From assembly GCA_035463295.1 (NCBI GenBank), contig DATHTK010000085.1, forward strand, positions 1 through 23,287: a stretch of DNA of 23,287 nt, read 5' to 3'. Under the pieces are notes generated by a model, which saw nothing but the letters and a program-made list of their open reading frames with translations, was not told where the DNA came from and made no database searches. The DNA comes from DATHTK01 sp035463295 (GTDB lineage Bacteria > Actinomycetota > Rubrobacteria > Rubrobacterales > Rubrobacteraceae). This document shows positions 14,506 through 21,717 of this stretch, piece after piece; within the stretch, counting starts at the first letter, position 1, and each line of letters begins with the position of its first letter. A program made the position numbers and the translations under genes.

Positions 14506-15375
14506 TCAGCTGGGATAGTCGTAGAACCCGCGCCCGCTCTTGACCCCGAGACACCCCTGGTCGGTGTACTCGCGCAGGAGCTTACGGGGGCCTTCCGGGA
14601 TGCCGTCGCGCACCTCGGCGTAGTGCTCCTCGATGGCGAGCACGATATCGAGACCGACGCGATCCATGAGGCGAAACGGCGGGATACCGGAGGAGGTGAA
14701 GATCTGCCACATCCGGTCGACGTCCTCTGGCGGCGCGACGCCTTCCTCGACCACCATCAGGCACTCGCGCTTGATCGCCGCCCAGATGCGGTTGAAGATG
14801 AATCCGTCGCTCTCGCGGCGCACGTGGAAGGGCACCAGCCCGTAGTGGGGGATCTTCTCCATGAGCGCGTCGATGACCCCCTCATCGGTCTTGGAGCACG
14901 ACATCAACTCGACCGCGTTGAGCTCGGGTGGCTGCTGGTAGTGCGTGTTGAGCACGCGCTCGGGGTGCTCAACCTTGTCGATCATCTGGCTGGTGGGGAT
15001 CGAGGACGAGTTGCTGGCCAGGATCGCGTCGGGCTCCGCGAGCCGGTCCAGCTCGCCGAACACCCCGGTCTTGAGGTCGATCCTCTCGGGCACTGCCTCG
15101 ATCACCATCCAGGCGTCGGCGACGGCCTCCTGCAGATCTTCGGAGACCTCGACCCGCCCGCGCCGGGCGGGGTGTAGCTCGAGCGTCCGCTGCGTCTGGG
15201 CGATGTGCTCTTCGACGTAGTCGCGAGCTGCCTCGCGCTGGTCGGCCGAGAGGTCGAATATGCGCACGTCGCTGCCGCCCGCCGCGTACACCGAGGCGAT
15301 CCGGCGCCCGAGGGTACCCGCGCCGTCGATGACGACGGGGCGCTGATCGACATCAGTAGGAAGGGTAAACACCAT
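14506..15375 (-). CDS. 3-hydroxyacyl-CoA dehydrogenase, NAD-binding family
   Basis: A 289-residue protein that oxidises a 3-hydroxyacyl-CoA with NAD+. It has the Rossmann motif GAGTLG (18-23) with Asp at the end of strand 2 (VRIFD), VIEAVPERIDLK (91-102), ASNSSSIPTS (120-129), the catalytic His in NTHYQQPPELNAVELM (H145, E156) and the C-terminal domain ending LGVKSGRGFYDY. The segment around the catalytic His differs from the usual GxHFFNPP; QQPPELNAVELM points to a side branch of the family seen with branched or unusual acyl-CoA. The ATG at 15375 follows AGGAG with 6-base spacing; the longer open frame upstream (to 15579) has no family sequence. It lies on the - strand inside the inserted block and may serve the thioesterase and ligase pathway. 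Confidence 0.92.
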   Translation of the reverse strand: MVFTLPTDVDQRPVVIDGAGTLGRRIASVYAAGGSDVRIFDLSADQREAARDYVEEHIAQTQRTLELHPARRGRVEVSEDLQEAVADAWMVIEAVPERIDLKTGVFGELDRLAEPDAILASNSSSIPTSQMIDKVEHPERVLNTHYQQPPELNAVELMSCSKTDEGVIDALMEKIPHYGLVPFHVRRESDGFIFNRIWAAIKRECLMVVEEGVAPPEDVDRMWQIFTSSGIPPFRLMDRVGLDIVLAIEEHYAEVRDGIPEGPRKLLREYTDQGCLGVKSGRGFYDYPS

Positions 15376-15551
15376 AGACGACTCCTCTATTCCTCTCCAC
15401 CCTGAACATGATGCCATCGCAAGACGCTCGATGCATTCTCCGTATGAGGGAACTTCCGACAACAACTCTTCGGAGAAGATGTGGCGGTGACGCTGAGAGA
15501 AGGTGAAGTGGAGTAGCCTCAGCGCTAAGGAGTGGAGGACAAGATGCCCTC

Positions 15552-16304
15552 CTAGGCATTCTGCACAGGGCCCAGCCACCGGAAGGCGCGTTGCAGCTCC
15601 TCCATGCCGTTCTTCTCGTAAGGGCGTCCGTGGGCGATGATTATCTTATCCGGCTCCCAGGCGAGCATCTGTGCAAGGGAGGTGCGCGCCAACCGCCTGC
15701 GGCCCAGAAACGTCATCCTGAGATCTATAGGGGTCTTACCGTCAGGGTCCGCCGCCCCTGCCAGCCGAGCCAGCCATCCGTAAGCTCCGCCGAGCTTGCC
15801 GGGCTCGAAGTTCTCGATGAGATCCGCCAGGATAACGGTACGCGTCTTGCGGTGAAAGAACACTATCTCCTCTAGAAGGCGGCTCCCACGGAAGATGAGT
15901 TGGTCGAGGTCCTCCCGCCATGCCTGTTCGGGCGCACCGCCTAGGTCTGCATCGAAGGAGACGTAGACGCGCCGGGAGGCAGCCCGCTCCCTTACCCCCG
16001 GCGAGGCCCACGCCAGTGCCTCCGGGTAGACCCGCTTCCAGGCAGGTATGTGTGCGTAGTGCAGTTTGTTCGGCGAGACTAGGTGGCGGACAGGTCCAAG
16101 GGCGTCGATCTGCTGGCGCAAACCCTCCACCAGCTCGGTGGGGCTCCACAAGAACAGGTCGCCTCCCTCGAGACGAACGACCGCCATACGGGTCGGGAAT
16201 GGAAATGAGCCCCCGAGGTAAGACATCCGGATCACTGGACCGTCTACTATCCACAAGTCTTCATCGATTGGCTTAAGGGTATTGAGAGGCTCATAGAGGT
16301 CCAT
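15552..16304 (-). CDS. DUF4336 (metallo-beta-lactamase-like) protein
   Basis: A 250-residue protein that starts YEPLNTLKPIDEDLWIVDGP, the hallmark of DUF4336. Further family sequence is FPFPTRMAVVRLEGG (35-49), LGPVRHLVSPNKLHYAHIPAW (69-89, given here as the GPVRHLVSPN and LHYAHIPAW parts), ILADLIENF (158-166) and IIIAHGRPY (221-229). The N/H/H, D and H positions follow the spacing of a metallo-beta-lactamase fold with a reduced metal site. The biochemical role of the family is unknown. The ATG at 16304 has no clear ribosome binding site; it overlaps the end of the upstream membrane protein frame by 14 bases, so translational coupling is possible. A 176-base gap separates its stop from the dehydrogenase start. 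Confidence 0.8.
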   Translation of the reverse strand: MDLYEPLNTLKPIDEDLWIVDGPVIRMSYLGGSFPFPTRMAVVRLEGGDLFLWSPTELVEGLRQQIDALGPVRHLVSPNKLHYAHIPAWKRVYPEALAWASPGVRERAASRRVYVSFDADLGGAPEQAWREDLDQLIFRGSRLLEEIVFFHRKTRTVILADLIENFEPGKLGGAYGWLARLAGAADPDGKTPIDLRMTFLGRRRLARTSLAQMLAWEPDKIIIAHGRPYEKNGMEELQRAFRWLGPVQNA

Positions 16305-16770
16305 AATCAGAGGATACTATCAAGGCTGTGGCGGATAGGATCTGTAACTCCACATCGCTACCGCCTTCTAGTGGGTCCAAGCAAGTTGGGACAACGCCAG
16401 AGAGATGATTCCGTGCAGTGCTCGGGTCAGACGGGCGGCCCAACAGTAGCGAGCCAGCGAAGATCAGTGCGACCAGGATGCTGCCGACGGAATCCTTGAA
16501 CGCGTAGAGCGCCCCATCCACGAACCAGAAGGCCAGAAGGCCGCGGACGATGGCGTTGAGGCCCAGGAAGGCCGTGATGAAGTTGAAGCGCCTGCTGATC
16601 AAGGCCAGGTCTGTCAACACCCAGCCCACGGGGACCAAGTAGGCGGGCACGGCCCCGAGCGGGTCCGAGAGGTATGAAAGGACCAGGATCGGGACGACGG
16701 CGCCTAGCAGCACGTCGAGGGCGAGTTTCAGTGAGCGATTGATGGAGTGCAGGTTGGTCGCATCCCTCAA
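16291..16770 (-). CDS. VC0807-like membrane protein, probably damaged
   Basis: The first 112 residues show four hydrophobic helices (about 18-36, 42-58, 64-82, 95-112) with ISRRFNFITAFLGLNAIVRG between the second and third, as in VC0807/septation-protein-like membrane proteins. After GSLLLGRP the sequence (SDPSTARNHLSGVV and on) is polar and unlike the family, whose members continue for roughly another 100 residues, so a frameshift near 16435 is likely. The only start is a TTG at 16770 directly after an upstream in-frame stop, without a clear ribosome binding site, so the N-terminus may also be cut. It precedes the DUF4336 gene on the same strand. Confidence 0.42.
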   Translation of the reverse strand: MRDATNLHSINRSLKLALDVLLGAVVPILVLSYLSDPLGAVPAYLVPVGWVLTDLALISRRFNFITAFLGLNAIVRGLLAFWFVDGALYAFKDSVGSILVALIFAGSLLLGRPSDPSTARNHLSGVVPTCLDPLEGGSDVELQILSATALIVSSDYGPL

Positions 16771-16820
16771 TGGGATGATTTACCACGACCTCTCTGGCGA
16801 TCTTCCGAGAAGTCTACTTC

Positions 16821-16838
16821 TATTCACTTGGGTGAATA
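16821..16838. promoter_or_regulatory. 18-base dyad, possible operator
   Basis: TATTCAC-TTGG-GTGAATA is a perfect 7-4-7 dyad, about 50 bases upstream of the membrane protein start and in an AT-richer patch. It would suit a dimeric repressor. A larger imperfect stem (GTTGCT 16877-16882 with AGCAAC 16923-16928, and CCTCGC 16889-16894 with GCGAGG 16915-16920) lies between it and the thioesterase remnant. Confidence 0.25.
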
Positions 16839-16968
16839 CGTAACCGGTTTGTCGGGCGCGATGCACTCCGGGCAAGGTTGCTTACGCGCCTCGCTTGCAC
16901 GAGCATAACCCCCTGCGAGGGCAGCAACGGCCCCTGAAAGGAGAGAAGGGTGGAACCGAACACCGACG

Positions 16969-17082
16969 ACCCGCCGCACGGCGACCGCCGAAGCGAAGGT
17001 CTACGACTCGGAGGGGAACCTGGTCGCAATGGGTACCGGGGCGTTCCGGGTCTTCGAGAAGAAGGGCAGTGCGATCGTCTGA
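16969..17082 (+). pseudogene. PaaI-type hotdog thioesterase, 3' remnant (right arm of the inverted repeat)
   Basis: The frame reads TRRTATAEAKVYDSEGNLVA and ends FEKKGSAIV with a TGA at 17080, the same 37 C-terminal residues as the intact copy at 13007-13453, and 114 of 115 bases including the base after the stop. Upstream of 16969 the similarity ends and no start belongs to it. It sits 98 bases before the acyl-CoA ligase gene. With the 5' remnant at 10982 it marks the two edges of the inserted segment; the 5' and 3' remnants together lack residues 26 to about 111. Confidence 0.78.
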
Positions 17083-17180
17083 GGGCGGCTGGCGGGTTTG
17101 GCGCGCGGCATTTGCGGTTAGATAAGCGATAAGGAGAGGTGCTCGCCGGCGTAGAGGAGGCCGGGTAAGGAGGAGGCTTC

Positions 17181-18866
17181 ATGTTCCGCACCGAGAAGCC
17201 CTGGCTGGAGGTTTACGGGGGACGCGTCGAGCCCGAGACGGAGTTCTTCGAGGGTCCCCTCTACGACCTGTTCCGCAACTGCGTCGAGGAGCATAGGGGG
17301 AAGACCGCGCTCACGTTCTACGGGACGGAGTTCCCCTTCGAGAGGCTGCACGCCCTCGTCGAGAAGATGGCGGCCTCGCTCGCGGCGGCGGGGGTGAAAA
17401 AAGGAGACCGGGTGGCTCTCATGCTCCCGAACTGCCCGCAGTACGTCATCTCCTTCTTCGCTACCGTCCGGCTCGGGGCCGTGGTCACCCAGATCAACCC
17501 CATGTACGTCGAGCGGGAGATAGAGCAGATCCTGCAGGACTCCGGCGCTGCGTCGATCGTCGCCTACGAGGACGTCTACCCGCGGGTAAAGGCCGTGCTC
17601 CCGAAGGCGGACGTGAAGAACGTGATCGTGGTGAGCTTCGGAGGGGAGCCGCAGAACCTGGACGCCGGCCACCGCAGCTTCAGCGAGTTCCTCTCTACGG
17701 ACGCGGACCCCGCGCTGCGGGTCGAGTTAGATGCCGCCGAGGACATGGCGGCGTTGCAGTACACGGGTGGCACGACGGGCGTGTCGAAGGGTGCCATGCT
17801 CACCCACCGCAACCTTGCCGCTAACGTGCAGCAGGCCATAGACGTTTTCGTCGACGACCCGGCGGCTTTCGCGAACAACCAGAAGGTCATAGCCGTGCTG
17901 CCGTTCTTCCACATCTACGGTTTCACCTGCGTGATGCTCTTCGGCGTGGTTCTGGGCCTGAACCAGCTCCTCCTGCCTCGCTTCGACGTGGCGGAGGTGC
18001 TCGACCACTTCGAAAAGGAGCTTCCGACGATGTTCTCCGGGGTCCCGACGATGTACATGGCCCTCGTCGGGAGTGGGGCGGACCTGAGAAAGCGCCACCT
18101 CCACGAGGTCCGCACCTACACCTCGGGTGGAGCGGCGCTTCCCGTGAACCTCAAGCGCACCTTCGAGGAGAAGGTCGGCAGGCCTCTCTTCGAGGGGTAC
18201 GGGCTCTCCGAGGCTTCGCCGGTGACGCACTTCAACCCGCCTTTCGTCGGGCGTGGCCGCGAGGGGAGCATAGGCATCCCCATCCCGAGCACCGACGCGA
18301 GGATCGCGGACGTGGCGACCGGCGAGAACGAGGTGCCGCTGGGGGAGAGCGGAGAGCTCGTCGTAAAGGGCCCGCAGGTCATGAAGGGCTACTGGGGCAT
18401 GCCGGAGGAGACGGCGGAGGCTCTGAGGGGCGGCTGGCTCTACACCGGGGACATCGCCCGGATGGACGGAGAGGGCTACTTCTACATCGTGGACCGCAAG
18501 AAGGACATGATCCTGGTGAGCGGCTACAACGTCTACCCGCGGGAGATCGAGGAGGTCCTCTTCGAGCACCCCGACGTCGTCGAGGCCGTCGCCGTCGGGG
18601 TCCCGGACGAGTACAGGGGCGAGACCGTCAAGGCCTTCGTCGTGAAGAGGGAGGGCGCCAGCGTGACCGAGGAGGAGCTCGTGGCCTTCTGCGCCGAACG
18701 CCTCGCTCCCTACAGGGTCCCGAAGGCCGTGGAGTTCCGCAACACGCTGCCGAAGTCCACCGTCGGCAAGCTTCTGCGCCGGGTGCTCGCCGACGAGGAG
18801 CGCGAGCGGGCCGGAGTGGGCACGCAGTCCGCGACGGGGACCGCGCCACCCCCGTCGCCGAGTTAG
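17181..18866 (+). CDS. fadD: Long-chain fatty acid-CoA ligase (FadD-type)
   Basis: A 561-residue adenylate-forming enzyme that activates fatty or related acids to acyl-CoA. Motifs in order: the P-loop YTGGTTGVSKGAMLTHRN (194-211), LPFFHIYGFT (240-249), the adenylate motif EGYGLSEASPVTH (338-350), YTGDIARMDGEGYF (421-434), the hinge DRKKDMILVSGYNVYPRE (438-455) and the catalytic lysine in PKSTVGKLLRR (K530). Length and motifs match LcfA/FadD of Gram-positives. The ATG at 17181 has AAGGAGGAGG (17167-17176) with 4-base spacing. Ten bases after its stop an SDR dehydrogenase starts, so both are co-transcribed. The thioesterase remnant just upstream shows that the gene once followed a thioesterase in the same operon. 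Chain-length preference cannot be told from the sequence. Confidence 0.95.
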   Translation: MFRTEKPWLEVYGGRVEPETEFFEGPLYDLFRNCVEEHRGKTALTFYGTEFPFERLHALVEKMAASLAAAGVKKGDRVALMLPNCPQYVISFFATVRLGAVVTQINPMYVEREIEQILQDSGAASIVAYEDVYPRVKAVLPKADVKNVIVVSFGGEPQNLDAGHRSFSEFLSTDADPALRVELDAAEDMAALQYTGGTTGVSKGAMLTHRNLAANVQQAIDVFVDDPAAFANNQKVIAVLPFFHIYGFTCVMLFGVVLGLNQLLLPRFDVAEVLDHFEKELPTMFSGVPTMYMALVGSGADLRKRHLHEVRTYTSGGAALPVNLKRTFEEKVGRPLFEGYGLSEASPVTHFNPPFVGRGREGSIGIPIPSTDARIADVATGENEVPLGESGELVVKGPQVMKGYWGMPEETAEALRGGWLYTGDIARMDGEGYFYIVDRKKDMILVSGYNVYPREIEEVLFEHPDVVEAVAVGVPDEYRGETVKAFVVKREGASVTEEELVAFCAERLAPYRVPKAVEFRNTLPKSTVGKLLRRVLADEERERAGVGTQSATGTAPPPSPS

Positions 18867-18876
18867 AAAGGACACC

Positions 18877-19653
18877 GTGAACACGCTCGACCTATTTCGT
18901 CTCGATGGGAAGACCGCCATCGTGACCGGGGGTGGCAGGGGCCTCGGGTCCTATATGGCATCGGCCCTCTCCGACGCCGGGGCGAACGTCGTACTCTGCT
19001 CGCGCAAGGTAGAGCCGCTAGAAGAGGTGAGGGACGAGATCGAGGCCAGCGGCGGCAGGGCCCTCGCCCTGGCGTGCGATGTGACGAAACACGAAGACGT
19101 CGAGAACGTGGTCTCCGCAGCCGAGCAGGCCTTCGGTTCCACGGACATACTCGTCAACAACTCCGGGGCGACGTGGGGAGCGCCGCCAGCGCAGATGCCC
19201 CCCGAGAAGTTCGACCAGGTAATGGCCGTAAACGTCCGGGGCACCTTTCTCATGAGCCAGGCTGTCGGGCGGCGCATGATCGAGCGCGAAAGCGGCGGCA
19301 CCATTGTAAACATCTCCTCGCTCGCCGGCCTCGTCGGGGGCCACCCGGACTACATGCAGACCGTGGGCTACAACGCGAGCAAGGGCGCCGTCATCTCGAT
19401 GACCCGAGATCTGGCGACCTCCTGGGCTCAGTACGGCATCACCGTCAACGCCATCGCCCCGGGCTGGTTCCCGACCCGCATGAGTGGGGGCCTGATCGAG
19501 AAGTTCGAGGGGAAGATGCTCGAAGGCATCCCGCTACACCGCTTCGGTAATCCCGAGGACCTCAAGGGCGTCGTCGTCTTCCTCGCCTCTCCCGCAGCCG
19601 CCTACATTACTGGCCAGACCATAGTAGTGGATGGCGGCGCCACGGCCTGGTGA
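18877..19653 (+). CDS. SDR-family oxidoreductase (gluconate 5-dehydrogenase/FabG-like)
   Basis: A 258-residue classical SDR with TGGGRGLG (17-24), NNSG (94-97), N119, and catalytic S148, Y165, K169 in the stretch IVNISSLAGLVGG and VGYNASKGAV. The insert HPDYMQTVGY before the catalytic Tyr and the ending VVDGGATAW place it near gluconate 5-dehydrogenase-like SDRs, which include many acyl-CoA-associated 3-oxoacyl reductases. The GTG at 18877 follows AGAAAGGA with 4-base spacing. Being 10 bases after the ligase gene, it probably acts on the acyl-CoA chain made there, for example as a 3-hydroxyacyl-CoA dehydrogenase. The sugar acid substrate suggested by the family name has no support in the neighbourhood. 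Confidence 0.92.
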   Translation: MNTLDLFRLDGKTAIVTGGGRGLGSYMASALSDAGANVVLCSRKVEPLEEVRDEIEASGGRALALACDVTKHEDVENVVSAAEQAFGSTDILVNNSGATWGAPPAQMPPEKFDQVMAVNVRGTFLMSQAVGRRMIERESGGTIVNISSLAGLVGGHPDYMQTVGYNASKGAVISMTRDLATSWAQYGITVNAIAPGWFPTRMSGGLIEKFEGKMLEGIPLHRFGNPEDLKGVVVFLASPAAAYITGQTIVVDGGATAW

Positions 19654-19780
19654 GGCCGAGGGTACGCCGTGTGGTAGCATGCTCCACTCGGCGCTGGGGC
19701 GTCTATCTGTGGTCGTCGGACGGCTGGTAGAATACGCGTCCCTGGACGTACCCTTTCTGCCTTTTCGGACGGTGAAGTGT

Positions 19781-21112
19781 ATGGCGGACGTGACGGTAAT
19801 AGGCGGCGGGCTCGCGGGGAGCGAGGCGGCCTGGCAGGCGGCGCAGCTCGGCTGCTCGGTGGAGCTCTGGGAGATGCGTCCCGTAAAGGAGACCCCGGCC
19901 CACCGCACGGAACACTTCGCAGAGCTCGTCTGCTCGAACTCGCTCGGGAATCGCTCTCTGGAGACGGCCTCGGGGCTACTCAAAGAGGAGCTCCGGCGGC
20001 TGGGGTCGGTGATCCTACGCTGCGCCGACGCCAACTCCGTCCCAGCGGGCGGCGCTCTCGGGGTGGCGCGCGAGGACTTCCCCCGCGCCGTTACGGAAGC
20101 CGTCCGCACGCACCCGAATATAGAGGTGGTCCGTCGTGAGGCCACGGAGATCCCCCCCGGCCCGACGGTCATCGCCTCTGGCCCTCTTACCTCGGACGCG
20201 CTGGTCGAGAAGATCGAAGCCCTCTGCGGCGAGACGCTCTACTTCTACGACGCGGCGTCTCCGATCATCCACCGCGACTCGCTGGACGATGGTGTGATCT
20301 ACCGTGCCTCGCGCTACGGTAAGGGCGAAGCCGCCTACCTGAACTGCCCGATGACAGCGGATCGATACTACGCCTTCGTCGAGGAGCTCGCCGCCGCCGA
20401 GCTCTCCCCCATAAAGGACTTCGAGGAGGATATGTACTTCGAGGGGTGTCTCCCCGTCGAGACGATAGCCCGCCGAGGTCCCGAAACCCTACGCTTCGGC
20501 CCCATGAAGCCCGTCGGCCTCCCCGACCCGAAGACCGGCGAGGAGCCCTTCGCCGTCGTACAGCTGCGTCAGGATGACGCCGAGGGCCGCCTCTACAACA
20601 TCGTCGGCTTCCAGACACGGCTGAAGTGGGGCGAACAGAGGCGTGTCTTCCGCACCATCCCGGGCCTCGAGAGGGCGGACTTCGCCCGCCTGGGCGTCAT
20701 GCACCGCAACACCTACCTGCCGTCGAACCGGATGCTCGAGGCCACCATGAGGTTAAGAGCCGAGATCCGCGGCGCTCCCCTCTTCTTCGCCGGGCAGCTC
20801 ACCGGCGTCGAGGGCTACGTCGAGAGCACCGCGATGGGGCACATCGCCGGAACCAACGCCGCCCACCTGGCCCGTGGCGAGGAGCCCATCATCATGCCGC
20901 GCGGGACCATGATGGGCGCACTCGCCCGATACATCACCACAAAGGAGGGAACCCTCCAGCCCATAAACTCCAACTGGGGCCTCGTCCCCGCGCCCCCGAA
21001 AAAGGAGAACGGCCGCCGGCTCACGAAACCTGAGCGCAGGCAGCGACAGGCCCGCATGGCGCTCGACGCGCTGACCGACTTCACGGGTCCACGGGTCGGA
21101 GTCGCCGGCTGA
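19781..21112 (+). CDS. trmFO: Methylenetetrahydrofolate-tRNA-(uracil-5-)-methyltransferase TrmFO
   Basis: This 443-residue flavoprotein makes 5-methyluridine at position 54 of tRNA using methylenetetrahydrofolate as carbon donor and FAD/NAD(P)H. The N-terminal FAD motif VIGGGLAGSEAAW (6-18) is followed by WEMRP, the family signature LVCSNSLGNRSLE (C51), YLNCPMTADRYYAF, and FEGCLPVE with C223, which aligns with the catalytic Cys of the Bacillus enzyme. LPSNRMLEATMRL and PRGTMMGALARYI mark the C-terminal half. I chose the ATG at 19781; an in-frame GTG at 19772 is possible, and the open frame continues uselessly upstream into the SDR end. TAGAAT at 19728-19733 may be its -10 box. It is not followed by xerC or hslV, unlike in many Firmicutes, and it appears to be a single housekeeping gene. 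Confidence 0.96.
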   Translation: MADVTVIGGGLAGSEAAWQAAQLGCSVELWEMRPVKETPAHRTEHFAELVCSNSLGNRSLETASGLLKEELRRLGSVILRCADANSVPAGGALGVAREDFPRAVTEAVRTHPNIEVVRREATEIPPGPTVIASGPLTSDALVEKIEALCGETLYFYDAASPIIHRDSLDDGVIYRASRYGKGEAAYLNCPMTADRYYAFVEELAAAELSPIKDFEEDMYFEGCLPVETIARRGPETLRFGPMKPVGLPDPKTGEEPFAVVQLRQDDAEGRLYNIVGFQTRLKWGEQRRVFRTIPGLERADFARLGVMHRNTYLPSNRMLEATMRLRAEIRGAPLFFAGQLTGVEGYVESTAMGHIAGTNAAHLARGEEPIIMPRGTMMGALARYITTKEGTLQPINSNWGLVPAPPKKENGRRLTKPERRQRQARMALDALTDFTGPRVGVAG

Positions 21113-21128
21113 CCGACCACCCCCGAGC

Positions 21129-21134
21129 TATAAT
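21129..21134 (+). promoter_or_regulatory. Consensus -10 box upstream of the GYD gene
   Basis: TATAAT is a perfect -10 hexamer, 16 bases after the trmFO stop. No convincing -35 box is seen in the GC-rich sequence before it. Transcription would begin near 21141, about 108 bases before the ATG of the GYD gene and 19 before a possible leader ORF. Confidence 0.45.
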
Positions 21135-21159
21135 GCAATAAAGGAAACAAGGAGGCGGT

Positions 21160-21222
21160 TTGCGAAAGGTGGTGGGGCTTATTGTTTCTTGGTCGAGGAT
21201 CTCGGACGCGCGCGAGCGATGA
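21160..21222 (+). CDS. Possible leader peptide ORF upstream of the GYD gene
   Basis: AAGGAGG (21149-21155) lies 4 bases before a TTG that opens a 20-codon frame, MRKVVGLIVSWSR and a basic end, stopping with TGA at 21220. The frame differs from the GYD gene. The ribosome binding site is as strong as any in the window and sits just after a consensus -10 box, so translation is plausible; the product could be a regulatory leader or chance. An alternative reading is that the strong site serves no gene. Confidence 0.25.
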   Translation: MRKVVGLIVSWSRISDARER

Positions 21223-21248
21223 GCGCTAACGCGAGGAGGTTTGGAGGC

Positions 21249-21587
21249 ATGGCACTCTACATGACGCAGTTCAGCTACACTGCCGACGCCTGGAAGGCGC
21301 TCGTCAAGGAGCCCGAGGACCGGGCCGCCGTCTTCGCCGAGCACGCCGGGAAACTGGGCGGGCGCCTGGTCTCCCTCTACTACAGTATGGGGGAGTACGA
21401 CGGGGTGGTCATCTTCGAGGCCCCCGACGAGCGGACGGCCGCGGCGATCTTGTTCGCCGCCATCTCACCCGGACACCTCAAGACGACGAAGACGACGCCG
21501 CTTATGACGGTCGAGGAGACTCTGGAGGCCCTGCAAAAGGCGAACGCCGAGGCGTACCCGGGTCCGAAGCTCTGGTCGCCGGTCTAG
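21249..21587 (+). CDS. GYD domain-containing protein
   Basis: A 112-residue protein consisting of one GYD domain: MALYMTQFSYTADAWKALVK at the start, GGRLVSLYYSMGEYDGVVIF with the conserved Gly-x-Tyr-Asp, and TTKTTPLMTVEETLEAL near the end. GYD proteins are small alpha/beta-barrel (dimeric ferredoxin-like) proteins of unknown function, frequent in actinobacteria. GAGGAGG (21233-21239) lies 9 bases before the ATG at 21249; a longer frame from a TTG at 21189 has no domain sequence. It is followed, on the opposite strand, by the end of the ddl-like gene (130 bases between). That gap holds a short GCTTCG-GGTG-CGAAGC hairpin without a T-tract. Confidence 0.86.
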   Translation: MALYMTQFSYTADAWKALVKEPEDRAAVFAEHAGKLGGRLVSLYYSMGEYDGVVIFEAPDERTAAAILFAAISPGHLKTTKTTPLMTVEETLEALQKANAEAYPGPKLWSPV

Positions 21588-21717
21588 CACTCCCCGGCCG
21601 GGCGGCCTCCGCTTCTGGCCATTGAAGCCAGGCCGGCTTCGGGTGCGAAGCGCTTCCGTCGGCGACGTTGTGTCGGACGCCCGGGTGGGGCCGGAACGGT
21701 CTGGTTGAAACGCAGAC

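Noticed and set aside
14316..14543. Open frame of 75 codons on the + strand
   Set aside because: No ribosome binding site and no family sequence; it runs into the end of the dehydrogenase gene on the other strand and across a terminator-like stretch.
15376..15579. N-terminal extension of the 3-hydroxyacyl-CoA dehydrogenase
   Set aside because: The 68 extra residues show no family sequence, and the ATG at 15375 has its own AGGAG at 6 bases, directly before the Rossmann strand.
11060..16968. The inserted block as a transposon or prophage
   Set aside because: No transposase, integrase, recombinase, phage structural gene, terminal inverted repeat or target duplication was found; only the thioesterase pieces mark its edges.
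21636..21651. Hairpin GCTTCG-GGTG-CGAAGC between the convergent GYD and ddl genes as a bidirectional terminator
   Set aside because: The stem has only 6 pairs and neither side is followed by a T-tract.
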